Shown one piece after another: positions 1 to 11,513 of a stretch of 64,000 nucleotides of DNA (its first letter is position 1; the number at the start of each line of letters is the position of its first letter). Under the pieces are notes generated by a model, which made no database searches, was not told the DNA's origin, and saw only the letters and a list, made by a program, of their open reading frames with translations. This stretch comes from Xiphydria camelus (taxonomy: Eukaryota; Arthropoda; Insecta; Hymenoptera; Xiphydriidae): assembly GCA_963678675.1 (NCBI GenBank), contig OY783197.1, positions 17,788,182-17,852,181 of the forward strand. The letters are read 5' to 3'. The position numbers were made by a program, and so were the translations under genes.

Positions 1-232
1 TGACTAATAAAGTCCGGATATTACCAACCGAGCTATAATCAAAATGTCGGCAGTGCATGAATCGTTATAAGGTGACTCTCACTTTAAACGTGAATTTTCT
101 TAAAGTAAGTACAGATTTGTTCAAGTTGATGTCAACAAATTGATTTACACATTATTATATTTAGTATGTTGCGACGAAATTGTAGTTTTCAGAAAGATTT
201 CACAAAAAAATGAAAATTATTATACAATACTA
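1..232. other. AT-rich stretch, nothing recognised
   Basis: There is no open frame of note, no repeat and no RNA gene that I can support before the first transposon remnant. Confidence 0.5.
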
Positions 233-334
233 GTGGTCGTGTAATTTGGTACCTCGTAAATTGTGTAATTTGGTCCCGGTCCAAATTACACGTATAGGTA
301 GTTATTTTAGGTTATAAGATTTTGTTTCCCGCAG

Positions 335-517
335 ATGTCGACGAGAACTACAAGGGAATCCAAAGGTGTTTATAGAAAATGGACATCGGAGGATATGGGG
401 AAAGCTATAGAGCATTGTAATTCTTCAGGTATAAGCGTCAGAGAAGCAGCAAGGGCATATTCTGTGCCTAAAAGTACTTTGAAGAGAAGAAGAACAGTAT
501 GTCGTGCAGTATGTTAA
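335..517 (+). pseudogene. psq/CENP-B-type helix-turn-helix fragment of transposase
   Basis: The 60-residue open frame holds the pattern expected of the psq-type DNA-binding domain of pogo/Tigger transposases: a basic start, WTSEDMGKAIE, a turn at SGISVREAARAYSVP, then STLKRR. The frame closes soon after the domain, so only the DNA-binding part survives. It lies just inside the left inverted end, as the N-terminus of such a transposase should. Family assignment rests on the motif; it could also be called jerky/CENP-B-like. Confidence 0.65.
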
Positions 518-545
518 ACCATCTTTTTGTCTGCAAAAGTAAGTA

Positions 546-758
546 GTGTCTGATGAAGATTCAGATAATTCATCAACTGTACAACCTACATACATTGCAA
601 TCGAAACAGTTAGCCCTTTGACAATTGCAAATGGGAAAGTAAACCCAAGAAGAAAAAAGAAATTTAACTCTTCCGGGGTTATTTTAATTAGCACGCCTTA
701 CAAGAATCAACTTAATATTCAGCATCCAAAAATGAAATGGGGCGCTGTGAGAAACTAA
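546..758 (+). pseudogene. Transposase middle or linker fragment
   Basis: A serine/threonine-rich 70-residue frame with a basic patch (NPRRKKKFNSS) lies between the helix-turn-helix fragment and the zinc-finger fragment. In related transposases the DDE domain lies before such a linker, so this is probably the stretch between DDE and PHD-like finger. No catalytic residues are visible. Confidence 0.4.
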
Positions 759-854
759 GACTGGCAAAATAAAACTTAAAGACAGATGAAGTAAATCAAA
801 GGACAGAAAAAGAGGGACAAGAAAACAAAAAGAGTGGCAGAAAGAAGCAGAAGA

Positions 855-1004
855 AAGACACTATCACAAAGCCGAATGTATTGTATGTGGACAAGATTAT
901 GACGAAGATTGGATTAGGTGTCACATCTGTAATGAATGGGCACATGAAGTGTGCGCTGAATTGACCGATATAGATTATTATCACTGTGACCACTGCAAAC
1001 CATA
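855..1004 (+). pseudogene. PHD-like zinc finger, C-terminus of transposase
   Basis: In the frame ending at the TAA at 1002-1004 the residues read CIVCGQDYDEDWIRCHIC, then NEWAHEVCAE, then YYHCDHCK, which is a C4-H-C3 arrangement. Insect pogo-like transposases often end in such a finger. The frame is not joined to the upstream fragments, so the gene is broken. Confidence 0.6.
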
Positions 1005-1409
1005 AATTCGTATTTCTTTGCAATCTACCTGCGTGTTTTCATATTTTGAAATGTATATTTGTTTAAGTTTTGTATATTTATGGAAATATAAGTTTCGTTG
1101 CGTTTGTATTATTTTAGCAACTATATTTAGCCTATTAAGCATAAAAAACCAAATTACACACTGTGGACCAAATTACACATTCAGTAAAACCAAGTTACAC
1201 GGATCCGACCAAATTACACGCTAAAAATTTAATTTACATTTTATTTTTTCTCGCTTTAATTTATCTTTAAATCATAAATTGTTTGATGTAAGACACTAAT
1301 CTAGGATATAGTGTCCACACGAACAAAATTGGTAGTCTTGATTGTGTTAGGTATAAGATACGAGGATTATTTCTTAGGGGTACCAATTTACACGGACTTC
1401 CCCTACAAA

Positions 1410-1620
1410 GTTGCTTATGCCATTAATAGTACACTTGAAACTTTAAAGTTAAAATTTATTTTTCATGTCGATGTATACGTACCATCAACGGCGCGTGAAA
1501 AAAATCTAAAAAAATTAAGGTAATGTTCTTTCATCAAGTATGACTATGTAAATAAAAATCAGATTTTTTTGAGACCCTCATGAAAAAAAGTGGCTGTCTT
1601 AACACAGAATGTCCCATATA
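1410..1620. repeat. Dispersed repeat, copy 1
   Basis: This stretch matches 8068-8262 in the opposite orientation over about 200 bp, including TTTTTTTGAGACCCTCATGA and the neighbouring CATAGTCATACTTGAT block (here as its complement). It is a dispersed transposon-like sequence without recognisable coding content. Confidence 0.7.
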
Positions 1621-3170
1621 TGCCTGCCGTGAAATTTTTCCTACAACTTTTTATGCTCAATAATTCTTCCATACATTGTTCAGATATATTTTCAACGGTT
1701 TTGGCAGCATAAGTCAAGTTTTTTCGTCGATTTGCTTCATTAAAATCGTTATTGTTCGGCTCTCTCTTAACATACATCAATGTTTTATACACCTAAACCT
1801 CCTTCGAGAAGTATTCTATAGAATAGTGGAAACCACATCAAAATCCATACAGTGGTTTTCAAGCTATAGTCTGCAAATATTGTAAAATGTAATTTTGAAA
1901 TAACTCAAAAAAAGGATCATTTACGATTTCAAGGCTTGCGTTTTTTAATTTTATGAGTAGTCACGAAAGAAGGTGTGAAATCAGTTTTTGTATCCATTTT
2001 CATCATACTCGTCGACCCTTGAAGAGCACTGTGCCCTCTTCACCCTTCCGTAAGTTACCCTCCTATCACCCGTTACAATTTAGAGAGAGAGAGAGAGAGA
2101 GAGAGAAACGCGTTAGATTTATTTCCCAGAGCGATGCCGATCGCTGTGCCGCCGGTACCCGAAGGCCAAAACAGATCGGTAAATCCCCCCCGATTATTCG
2201 AACGAAGAGAGAAGTGCGCGGCGCGTATTCGCTGACGACGATTGACAAATGTGTGTCGATATATACGTCCGACAGTCACGAGCGAAAGAAAGAGGCATTT
2301 ATTAGTAACCACTCAGCGATACCGATGCCCAGAATTCTCTTGGGTGCTCCGCGCGCGAGCGGACCGGAACGTGCCCGGCAAAAAGAGCGGGGACGCCCGC
2401 GAGAGGTCCGTAAATGGCGTCCAGCTGAAAGGGCCGGGAGAAACTCGAGATTCGGGAAGCTGGTGACAAAAAAGCCGCGAATATTTCGGTCGGCGCGACT
2501 CGGTCACGTCGATCGGCCAGTTCGACGTTTATGGGCACGCGCGCGCGCGGTCACCGCGCCAGAAAGAAGAGCGCGAGCGAAACTGTACCGCTCCCGGATC
2601 GAATCCGCGCGCGGTATACCGGAAGCGCGCGCGGTTCTTTCGGGGAGGAAAGGTGCAGCGCTGCCGGACGCGGAACACGATTTCGATCGTATCTCCGCGT
2701 TTCCGCGGTGGTCGCCGCCAGCGCCGCGCGGGAGAATCGGGAAACGCGAGATATTTATCTCGATATCGTCGGATATCTCTCCCTCCTTCCAGCGCGCGTG
2801 AGATCGGTTTTTTGGTTCCCATCGTCCGCGCATCCCTTACAGCTCAACGCGTCGAGGGGGAACTTTCGAACACGGAGTCATGGCGGGTAATTGGAGCGGA
2901 GATTGGGCAAAGTCGTTCGTAGATCTATCCTCGATATATCGGCGACGTCATCTACCGCGCATCCACGTGTAAACTTTGTGTAGGAAGTCGTGAGGTGGAG
3001 GGGAAAGAGGATAGGTGCTTCGGGATAGACGAACACGTGTCGCTATGGCGTAGTTCCACGCGCTTTTATTTAACGACACTCGCTTCTTGATGTCGACGTT
3101 GGAACAAAGAGAGTTCAACGTCGAGTCTGCGGGAAGACGCGCCCCTATTATGGAATGTATTCCAGGCGGC
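1621..3170. other. CpG-rich intergenic stretch, no gene recognised
   Basis: From about 2100 to 3170 the sequence is dense in CG and GC dinucleotides, with long overlapping open frames on both strands and in several frames, which is what stop-poor GC-rich DNA gives by chance. None of the translations shows a domain. It could be a promoter-type CpG island or a non-coding exon, but nothing proves it. Confidence 0.4.
2082..2107. repeat. (GA)n microsatellite
   Basis: About 13 perfect GA units. Shorter GA runs occur at 16586-16600 and 36964-36980. Confidence 0.9.
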
Positions 3171-3171
3171 T

Positions 3172-3936
3172 GCACAGAGAAACAGAATTAGTCGGATCTA
3201 CTGATAATTACCTACTTGCGGGGTTGTAAGTAATTTTTCATTTACATCGATTAGATTTTTTTTCATAGTAATCAAATATTTCTTCCTTGCGATCACATGC
3301 TATTCCTCATGATTGTAAGGAAGAGATATCGAATTGATGTACGTATCAAAAGATTTTATTGATATAAATAAATAATTACTTGCGACCTCGCAAAGAAAAA
3401 GAATTAATTGGATCTAAGTACTATTTTAATAATTACTTACGGGGTTGCAAGTAATTTTTCATTTACATCGATTAGATTTTTTTCATATTAATCAAATATT
3501 TCTTCCTTGCGATCACATGCTATTCCTCATGATTGTAAGGAAGAGATATCGAATTGATGTATTAAAACATTTTATTGATATAAATCAAGAGACTCGGTAG
3601 AGTCTCGCGCCAAGGACTAAAAAAGCGTAAAATAATTACCCTCTCGATCCCGAAAGTAATTTTCAGTAGATCCAACTTAGTCTTTTTCTCTGTGTATTAT
3701 GGAATACATTTGAAACGACTGCACAGAGAAAAAGAATTAATTAGATCGACTGATAACTTGTGGAATCAGATATGTCTTCCTTCAATCACATACACATACT
3801 ATTCCTTATAATTGCAGGGAAGAGATATCGAATTGATGTATCAAAAGATTTTATTGATATAAATAAATAATTATTTGCGACCCCGCAAGTAATTTTCAGT
3901 AGATCCAACTAATTGTTTTTCTCTGTATATTACGGA
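3172..3936. repeat. Three tandemly placed copies of one MITE family
   Basis: Copies run about 3172-3392, 3393-3695 and 3719-3936. Each begins with CAGAGAAAAAGAATTAATT or a variant, has a central block with ATTTCTTCCTTGCGATCACA and ATGATTGTAAGGAAGAGATA, and ends with the inverted form AGTAGATCCAACTAATT followed by TTTTTCTCTGTG. The central block is itself nearly palindromic. The second copy has an extra 65 bp near its right end. Further copies lie at 3951-4462 and 20216-21231. Confidence 0.8.
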
Positions 3937-3950
3937 ATATATTCCGAACG

Positions 3951-4462
3951 GCTGCATGAAAAGAGAGAATTAGTTAAATCGACAGATAATTAAGGAGCAG
4001 ACTTTCTAAGTGCAGTTTATCCATTCGCGGTTTGTCTTATAATCGCTAATAGTTTGTCCGCGATTGATGGACACAATGCAGTTTTTTTGTCCAGGTCATT
4101 TTCAAACGTTTATATAGATGTAAGGAGATGCATTTAGGTTGTCCATATAAACACAACTTGTAAAGGAACTTGAAAATATTCGTATGTTTTGGCGAAAATC
4201 GGAAAAATGGATAAACTGCACTTAGAAAGTCTGCTCCTCAGTTACTTGTGTAAGTAACTTTTTATTTGCATCAATAGTAAGTAATTTTTCATTTGCATCA
4301 ATTTGATTAACTTCTTTTCGCATTAATCAGATATTTCTTCCTTGCGATCACATGCTATTCCTCATGATTGTAAAGAAGAGATATCAAATTACTGCATCGA
4401 AGGAGATCTACTGAAAATTACTTGTTTTCAGTAGATCCAAATAATTCCTTTTCTCCCTGTGG
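3951..4462. mobile_element. Fourth copy of the MITE, split by an insertion
   Basis: The left end is GAGAATTAGTTAAATCGACA near 3964 and the right end is AGTAGATCCAAATAATTCC near 4429. The copy is interrupted at 3994-4237 by a different inverted-repeat element. Confidence 0.7.
3994..4237. mobile_element. MITE nested in the preceding MITE
   Basis: The terminal 30 bp (3994-4023, starting GGAGCAGACTTTCTAAGTGC) are an exact inverted copy of 4208-4237. No coding frame. The perfect ends suggest that it is younger than its host copy. Confidence 0.85.
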
Positions 4463-6440
4463 AAACCGAATGGACACCGCGGTTTAGCCTTAAATATATA
4501 AGGGTGCGGTTGACATCCGCCGTCTACATCAGATGCGCAACGCTAATTCACCGCGCACGCGCTTCTCGACCCCCCACGCAAACTCAGACGCGTCGGGCCG
4601 GCACCCGTGCTCCGTGTTACGGTTGACGAAGCGTCGCGCGCACCGCGTAACGACAGTCACGGTCGGTAGGCGCGTCGCCTCGTAACGAGTACCGAGATTT
4701 ATCGGCGGGGGGCGCTCTCGTAATAGCTGGCTGTTAGCGTCCAGGAGGAAAGATGTCGCGCGCTCTGTAATCAATAAATTCACCGGTATACCGGTCCGCC
4801 GAATCGGTCCGTCGATCTCCGGATCGAGGGTATATAAAGTAACCGCAGGAGCGCACGCTCCCCTCGTTCGTCTCGCCTCGATATTGAAATTCGTCGGCTT
4901 CGGCCGTCGCCTCGGGGTTCGCGCGCTTTCTCGTCCGCGCGTTTTCTTGGCGCAGGTGCGCGAGGAAGCGCGCCCTTATCCTGGAACGTCCCGGCGTGTG
5001 CTCCCGCGTCCTCGAAACCCACGTGCGTCTCGCGTGAGAAAAGTCTCTCGCGGACCGGGACGCGTTTCCGATGGTACGGCGCCACTTCGGAGGCACGTGT
5101 ATCGTTCGAGTTGGACGCGGGAAACGCGACGTCTCTCTCGTCCGTAAGATATGCTAATCGTTATCGCGGGTTGGAAACACGTGCGGCGAGAATCCATACG
5201 GTCCGTCCCGAGCTGTACGGTTGCTACGGAGAGGTATAATAGCATCGCGATAGGGTAGAACTATGGGGGTAATTCTTATTACCCGTTAATTGCGTATGGA
5301 TGGCAGTTCGCGTCACTAATTCGAAAAGATCGTACTTACGTGCCGAGAAGTATTTTTATAAAACCATAAGGGCCTGCAAAAATTTTTTTTATTCGCTCAA
5401 GTTTGTCTGAATACGAATAAAAAAAATAATCGACTCGTCTTTAATTTTTCAAATTTTTTATTTTAGGTACCATTTGAGGCTCTTGTTTACGTATTTCCAT
5501 CATTTATAGAAATAATTTTTTTTATAAACCTTTTTCAAAAAGGAGTAGAGTGACGCATACGACCTTTTGGTATCAGCGACGTGATTTCTTTTCTTTCATT
5601 AAGAAGGAAGATATATCGCGACTCGATAGAGATTCGTCACATACGATATTTTTAATTAAAATTCCTATCGCGCGGAAGAACCATCGCACCGCTACGAAGT
5701 CTTCCCAGGAAATAATAGAGTCGCTATAATTCCGGCGGTTCCCAAGGAAGCCAATGCGGGTGTCTATACGCCGGTACGCCTAGACGGCTCTCGTACTTCT
5801 CCCGATATCTCGGGACCATCGGTTCACACGCTCGATCAAACCAGCCGAAGTCGTCTGTCCGGCGTCCGACGCCGTAACACCTGCGAAACTCGGCATTTAA
5901 TTAAACGAATTCTCCGATCGTCGACGCGCGCATTCTTTGCGAGCACCGCGCGGACGCGAAGATCGCCCGAGTATACGGGACGGCGTATGCATATTCAAGC
6001 ACTCGGCGCGGCCGGAAGAGATGGCGCGGATACGATCGATCACTTCCGTTTGATAGAGCTCGACGAACTACTCCCCGAAAATATCGCTGCGAGCGGCCGC
6101 GATGAATCCGCTCGATCGAGCGATCGAGATCAGGCTTTCCCACGCGAGGGAGGTGATCGAAAACTCGTTTCCAACTACACGATGCCCTTATAATTCCTAC
6201 ATATTTTTTTTTCACGGTGGATTTGAAGGGCGCCCCTTGAGATTTTCTCAAAACTCAAAATTTGTAGAATTGAGTTCTCGACCATATCCTGTGTATTTTT
6301 TCACGATGATAAAATCTAAAAAAAAAACATTGATGATTTAATGAGAAGTAAGATTGTCTCCTACATAAAATCGCTGGTATCCTATTTTCCGTTTGAGACA
6401 TATGTATATATGACTATATGCCTGTATATCAGATAACCAT
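4463..6440. other. Mixed GC-rich and AT-rich intergenic DNA
   Basis: A CpG-rich part (about 4500-5250) gives chance open frames on both strands; the rest is AT-rich with poly-T tracts. No domain, RNA gene or repeat end was recognised. Confidence 0.4.
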
Positions 6441-6697
6441 GCACGGAAAGACTGATACCGATAAATTTTACCGCATTTGCAGTAAAATAGGAACGCATAA
6501 CGGTTTTTGAATATTCCTATTTTGCTGAAAAATAAATTTTCCTTAGAAACTAGTAAATTGCAAGGTAAACTATCATGATTAAACGTTTCCAAAAGAAAAA
6601 TTATCGTGCCGCACTGTAAAAACACCCGAAAATCCCCATATGTACCTCTTTTATTATAAATACAGTAAAATTTACTGGTATCAGTCTTTCCGTGTGC
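6441..6697. mobile_element. MITE with GCACGGAAAGACTGATACC ends
   Basis: The left end GCACGGAAAGACTGATACC is matched by the inverted right end GGTATCAGTCTTTCCGTGTG. The interior has no coding potential. Confidence 0.8.
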
Positions 6698-7110
6698 TTT
6701 TCATAATCCGCGCGAAAAGATGCACGAGGACGAGGTAATCGAGCGATCAATTTTCGGAAATTTTTATTTTTAGCAAAACGATTACTTCTCAACCAACGAA
6801 GAAATCCTCGTGTTACGGACGCAAGCCATGAAAAGTCGTTCGAAGCTGTATAATAATGATAAGCAAGGGTGAAAATACGAGACACCTGCACGGTTGTACG
6901 GTATATTTTTTAACGGAAAGATCCGCACCCCATCGAAGGAGGGACGAGGCGTTAATCGATATTTTATTTTCCGGGCGAGGAGGGTACCGGATGATTTTTC
7001 AGGCGAGTAAGTACCCGAACGGCTTCAGCGATGTTTGATTTGTGGAGTCCAACGCTCGCAATCGAATCTAAAAAAGTAGGTAGTAGGAATCTCCACGACT
7101 CCTCATTATA

Positions 7111-7510
7111 CGGGGTGTTCTCAAACCTCTGATCCAGAGGGGAAACCCCTATATTCATTAAAAAATTGCGGAAATAATGCAATTGATTTTATTGAAATCC
7201 GTTAAGAATTTACGGAGAAATTATTAATTATTAAAAAGTAATTAATGTTTTGAATTTATTCGGCATTGAGGACATCATATCAAGGCTCATGAAAATAATG
7301 TTTATAATAACGATAGCAATTGCGATTATCTTCGTGAGCCTTGATATGACGCCATCAATGCCAAATAAATTCAAAATATTAATTATTTTTTAATAATTAA
7401 TTTCGCCGTAAATTCTTAATGGATTTCAATAAAATCAATTGCATTGTGTCCGTAATTTTTTAATGAACATATGGTTTTCCCCTCTGGGTCAGAGGTTTGA
7501 GAACACCCGG
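7111..7510. mobile_element. MITE with long inverted repeats and TA-type target site
   Basis: The arms are about 190 bp each and start CGGGGTGTTCTCAAACCTCT, with the inverse ending at GAACACCCGG. TATA lies on the left flank and TATATA on the right, consistent with a mariner-type TA target. The arms differ by several percent, so this is an old insertion. Confidence 0.85.
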
Positions 7511-8067
7511 TATATACGGGGGAAAAAAAGCGATGGTTGCTGTTCGGACAGCGTTAATTGAATTTAGCAATGAAAGCAATAATGAAAAGCAGTGGTTGCT
7601 CGCATCCCAACAGCGATAATCGCTATTCGATACACGATTTTATGTAAGATATTTCGAGACAGCGATCGTTACTATTCAATCAGGCAACGACTATCGCTAT
7701 TTTTTAATAAGTATTGCAAAACTGAATTATTTTGAAATGACGTAACAAAGTATTTTTGCAGAAACTTTATCGCTAACACAGCAAAGTACATTTGCTGAAT
7801 TATTTGTTACAGCAAAGAATTGCTATTCTGTACTCTAGCAAATAAATTTTACTTCACGTTGCAAAAAATATTTGTCGCAAACAATGTTCATTCTAGTAGT
7901 GAAAAATTACACCAGTTGTAGCAAATCAGGATTACTTTGAAATGATATAACAAAACTTTTTTGCACAGACAGCGACATATAGTTGCTGCATTCGCACGAG
8001 ATATATACCTGGACTGTGTGTAATTACTTCTACATATACCTTATTATTTGGACTTATACATATGGGG

Positions 8068-8262
8068 CATTCTCTGTCAAGACAGCCACCTTTTTCATGA
8101 GGGTCTCAAAAAAATATGATTTTTATTTACATAGTCATACTTGATAAAAAAGCATTACCTGAATTTTTTAGATTTTTTCAGGCGCCGTTAATGGTATACA
8201 TCAATTTGAAAAATAAATTTTAATTTTAAAGTTTCAAGTATACTATTAATCTCATAAAGAAC
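8068..8262. repeat. Dispersed repeat, copy 2 (inverted relative to copy 1)
   Basis: Matches 1410-1620 in reverse orientation, from the ATGAGGGTCTCAAAAAAAT end through CATAGTCATACTTGAT to AAAGTTTCAAGTATACTATT. Confidence 0.7.
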
Positions 8263-8581
8263 TACGTATACATGACAATTTTTGTTTTTTTCTCAATTTT
8301 TCAAAAAAAAATATACAAAAATTTTTAAGTGACATTAAAAGGCATTTTCTTACAAGAAAGTGAAAAAAAACACCAGAAAATATTTATTTCGCCAATGCGA
8401 CAGTCTCGATTTTTCTTTAAAAAATTCAGTATATTTGAAATCAATAAAAACTGTGCAGAAAAAAATTTGGTAGTAGGAGGGCCATTTCTTCCTGAAGAAA
8501 AAAAATTCTTTTTAAGTTTTTTGTCTCTTTAAAATTTGTTTTTTAATCAGACAATGTTGTGTATCCTTCTATGCATCTATG

Positions 8582-8738
8582 CTGCCAAAAGTGACCAAGT
8601 CAAAATTTCAACTTTTTGTGAGTTAGAATGCCCAAGTCACTAAGAATATTGTTTTACACTACCAGAAAAATAATATTCTTAGTGACTTGGACATTCTAAC
8701 TTACAAAGTTAAAATTTTGACTTGGTCACTTTTGGCAG
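8582..8738. mobile_element. Short MITE with 70-bp inverted arms
   Basis: The left arm starts CTGCCAAAAGTGACCAAGTC and the right arm ends GACTTGGTCACTTTTGGCAG. The centre, around 8640-8690, is almost fully palindromic. Confidence 0.85.
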
Positions 8739-9350
8739 TAAGCCCACGATATGTATATTATGTATTAGTCAAATGCTAGTCGGACCACTTACGAGAAAGT
8801 TGAGTGGAGCATGTATCCGGGCAGTATTATACCGATATACCGAATAACCTCATATTATTTTAACCAAATAACTACTGTATAGCTTCAGTACATTTTTAAG
8901 AACGAGTGTCTCTTCTTTAAGTGCAATATGAATACATTTTTTATAGCAATTATATAATGTATGGAAATAGCAAAAATTTAATTCCCAACTGCAATAAGTT
9001 TTACCAGTGACAACAGTTCGATGCTACTGTTTCTTTCGTTGTAACAATTACATCTTTTCTGCTGTTTCCGCAAACGAATTTGCTCGTATAGCAAATATTT
9101 TTACTAAAATGAACTCAGTTACGGTTCGTGGAGGAATTTCACTGAACCTGTAAATCATATTTGGTGTTGCTGTAATTAATGTCACAGCGGTAGCAAGATT
9201 TTTTAACGGTTAAATAATTTGTTGAAAAGTAGTAAAAATTTTACTCTTGGCTGTAATAATTTTTACTTGCAATTGCAATTCTATATTACTGTTTTATTTT
9301 CATTGAAACGGCTACATCATTTCTATTATTTCTGCAAATTTAATTACTGA

Positions 9351-9588
9351 TATCTAGGATGCCCGGGAAAAAGAGTATAAGTCAAAAAATGGTCAATACG
9401 AGATAAGTCGCCTACCAAAACACTTCTACATATTTGTGTGCTACATGCATTTAACGGTTCTTATGAGAAGTGTTATTTTCATTTTATACATTTTTTGAAC
9501 AGTTTGTGTATCAATATAATCAAATAAAGGTGTTTTCTGAGCAATACCATTTTTTGACTTGTACTCTTTTTCCCGAGCATCCTAGATA
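9351..9588. mobile_element. MITE with TATCTAGGATGC ends
   Basis: The inverted ends are TATCTAGGATGCCCGGGAAA on the left and TTTCCCGAGCATCCTAGATA on the right, continuing for about 40 bp. It sits inside the GCAAAT-rich stretch. No coding frame. Confidence 0.85.
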
Positions 9589-9729
9589 TAGCAAGTATTT
9601 TTACTACAATAAATGTTACTAAAGTTACAGCTTTATTTGCTGCAATTACAAAAATACTTACTGCCATAACACTTATTTTTGCAATCACAACAAAAATTTG
9701 CCAGCAAATCTTAAATTTGCTGGGAGCGC

Positions 9730-10390
9730 AAAACTATTTTTCTCCGCGTGTACTTATTTACATTCAACACACCCCTTTTCTCCGAGCGATTAAATCCAAG
9801 AGGCGCGATCGCCCTCCGACCCTCTCGCGCGTCGTCCGAATCGCTCCACCCCGCGCGAAGTGCATAACGACCAAGTCCTTTCAACGACCAAGAAACTGCG
9901 GCACGCGATTCCCTCCGCGGCAATCCCGCGTGCGGGCCGACCGCACGTTCGCTGACAGGTGGCGGTTGCGCGTCGAGGTACAGCCGCGCGCAACGTATAG
10001 GTACTTTTCCTCCACTGCGCGAGTGCTCGCAAAGGCGACGAACTCTGTGCGGTGTCCTGCACGGTACGCGACCGCAGATTTGGTCAGCTCCGATTCCGCG
10101 CGGCCACTTCCGCCCTTCCTCGCTTCTCTCTTCACCCTTCGGCGCTCGGTTCCGTTCCTCTTCCGCGTAACGCGCCCGCGGAGACCCTCTCCCGGCAAGT
10201 CTCTACCTCGGGGAATAAAACGGGACCGCGCGGAAGCACGGCGGCGGCGGCGGCAACAGCAGCAGCAGCAGCAGTAACAAAGAAATAACGCGGGCCCCAC
10301 GCGCCACACCACCATCTGTTGCTTTGAAGACGACTCCGCAGGCTTCGCGAAGGGACACTATATGCCCTGCAGGCTGCACCCAGGGAAAAA
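9730..10390. other. CpG-dense segment with (CGG)n(CAG)n tract
   Basis: High CpG density with open frames on both strands. The frame 9717-10277 ends in runs of Arg and Gln encoded by the CGG/CAG repeat at 10238-10275. No domain is visible, and the same repeat reads Ala or Ser/Cys in other frames, so it is better taken as a CpG island or non-coding exon holding a trinucleotide tract. Confidence 0.4.
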
Positions 10391-11513
10391 CCATACGTCA
10401 TTTCAAGTAAATCGTAGTATTTGAAAACGGAGTGCTCAAATCAAACAAAAGCTTAGTCAACAGAAATAAACATTTCTTTGGTTCAACGATAACTAACATT
10501 TTGGTGTGTACTTGATTCTAATAAACATATTTATTTAACTTCTAGTTTAGTTAGTTCTAGTAAAAGTTGCTTTATATCAAGTAAATATATAATTGTCGCG
10601 ACAGAGTTATTTATTTATCAGTAGAAATAAATTGTATAGTTTATGGAAAAAAATTATTTCTTCGAATTGAACAAATCTTAAATTTCAATTTCACATACAA
10701 ATGTTTTAATACTAATAAACCATTTACTTCATTCAACTAATCTTCATAAAATTAAGTATATTCGAGTGAAATAAAAGATTTATTCGCTTTAACCTACATA
10801 GTTTTGATTTTTCTATAAACGAAGTACATTGAATCAAATAACGTCTTCATTCCACTTCTCAAAGTGGTGGCAGCCGCCCTCGTGACGTCGCCGCTAGAGG
10901 GCGAGCGCTCTCGTCATGCAAAAGACCTTTTGCATTGATATAGGTAGCCGTCGCAGACGGTTGTGACATCCTCCTTTTCTCCTCACTCGCCCTGGGTATA
11001 CCAGATAGGTCAGATGATCCGTATAACAGCAATGTCGGTCACTCGTCGGGCCCTTCTCAGTTTGGCTGAGAAATTTTGTTTACACTTGGCACACGGTCAC
11101 TCCACAACGTCTGATACATCTTTTCATATTTGGCCCGGTCAACATATCACGTCTCTGACACGTCTTATTCATGTTTGGCACGGTCGACTTACAACGTCTC
11201 TGATATGACATTGTAAGCGAAGGGGTTAATCGGATCGACGAAATTTAATTTACTCGTGACCCATTAGAAAATGTATTTCATATGAACAAATAATTTATTT
11301 TTACCAACTATATAATTTATTTAAATTACATGAGTCTTTTATTCTATTATATATAATATTTAAGATAAATTTGATTCAAATAAATTGTATCCTTCATTTA
11401 TTATAAATATATTATTTATTTGAGTTATGTATATTTGGCTGGCTCACAATGTGAAGTAAACATTAAACATTTATTCAATCCAAATAAATAACATATCGTC
11501 CGTATAAAGAAAG
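10391..11513. other. AT-rich intergenic DNA with a weak tandem repeat
   Basis: Mostly AAATAAAT-type sequence. At about 11090-11210 a unit of about 50 bp (TTTGGCACGGTCGACTTACA and variants, with CAACGTCTCTGA) occurs two to three times with divergence. No gene recognised. Confidence 0.4.

Larger units (their letters stand above)
233..1225 (+). mobile_element. Pogo-like DNA transposon, internally deleted
   Basis: The left end carries CGTGTAATTTGGT at 238-250 and again TGTAATTTGGTC near 263. The right end carries the reverse complement (GACCAAATTACAC and variants) four times between 1149 and 1220, so the ends are inverted with subterminal repeats. Inside are a psq-type helix-turn-helix N-terminus (335-517), a middle fragment (546-758) and a C-terminal zinc finger (about 860-1004). 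The catalytic DDE domain expected between them is missing, so this is a non-autonomous derivative. The exact boundaries and target duplication are not resolved. Confidence 0.7.
7511..9350. other. AT-rich stretch rich in GCAAAT/TTGCTG words, hosting smaller repeats
   Basis: Across 7540-8000 and 8930-9720 short words such as AGCAAATAA, TTGCTGCAAT and TTTTTGCAG recur on both strands. This suggests one large decayed inverted-repeat element broken by the insertions at 8068-8262, 8582-8738 and 9351-9588. No coding region was seen. Confidence 0.4.

Noticed and set aside
1953..2801. Long + strand open frame of 282 codons
   Set aside because: It lies in a CpG-rich stretch where several frames on both strands are open. 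It is full of Arg and Ser without domain, includes the GA microsatellite, and has no gene structure.
9717..10277. Open frame ending in polyglutamine
   Set aside because: The opposite strand and other frames are equally open, and the Gln run is only one reading of a trinucleotide repeat.
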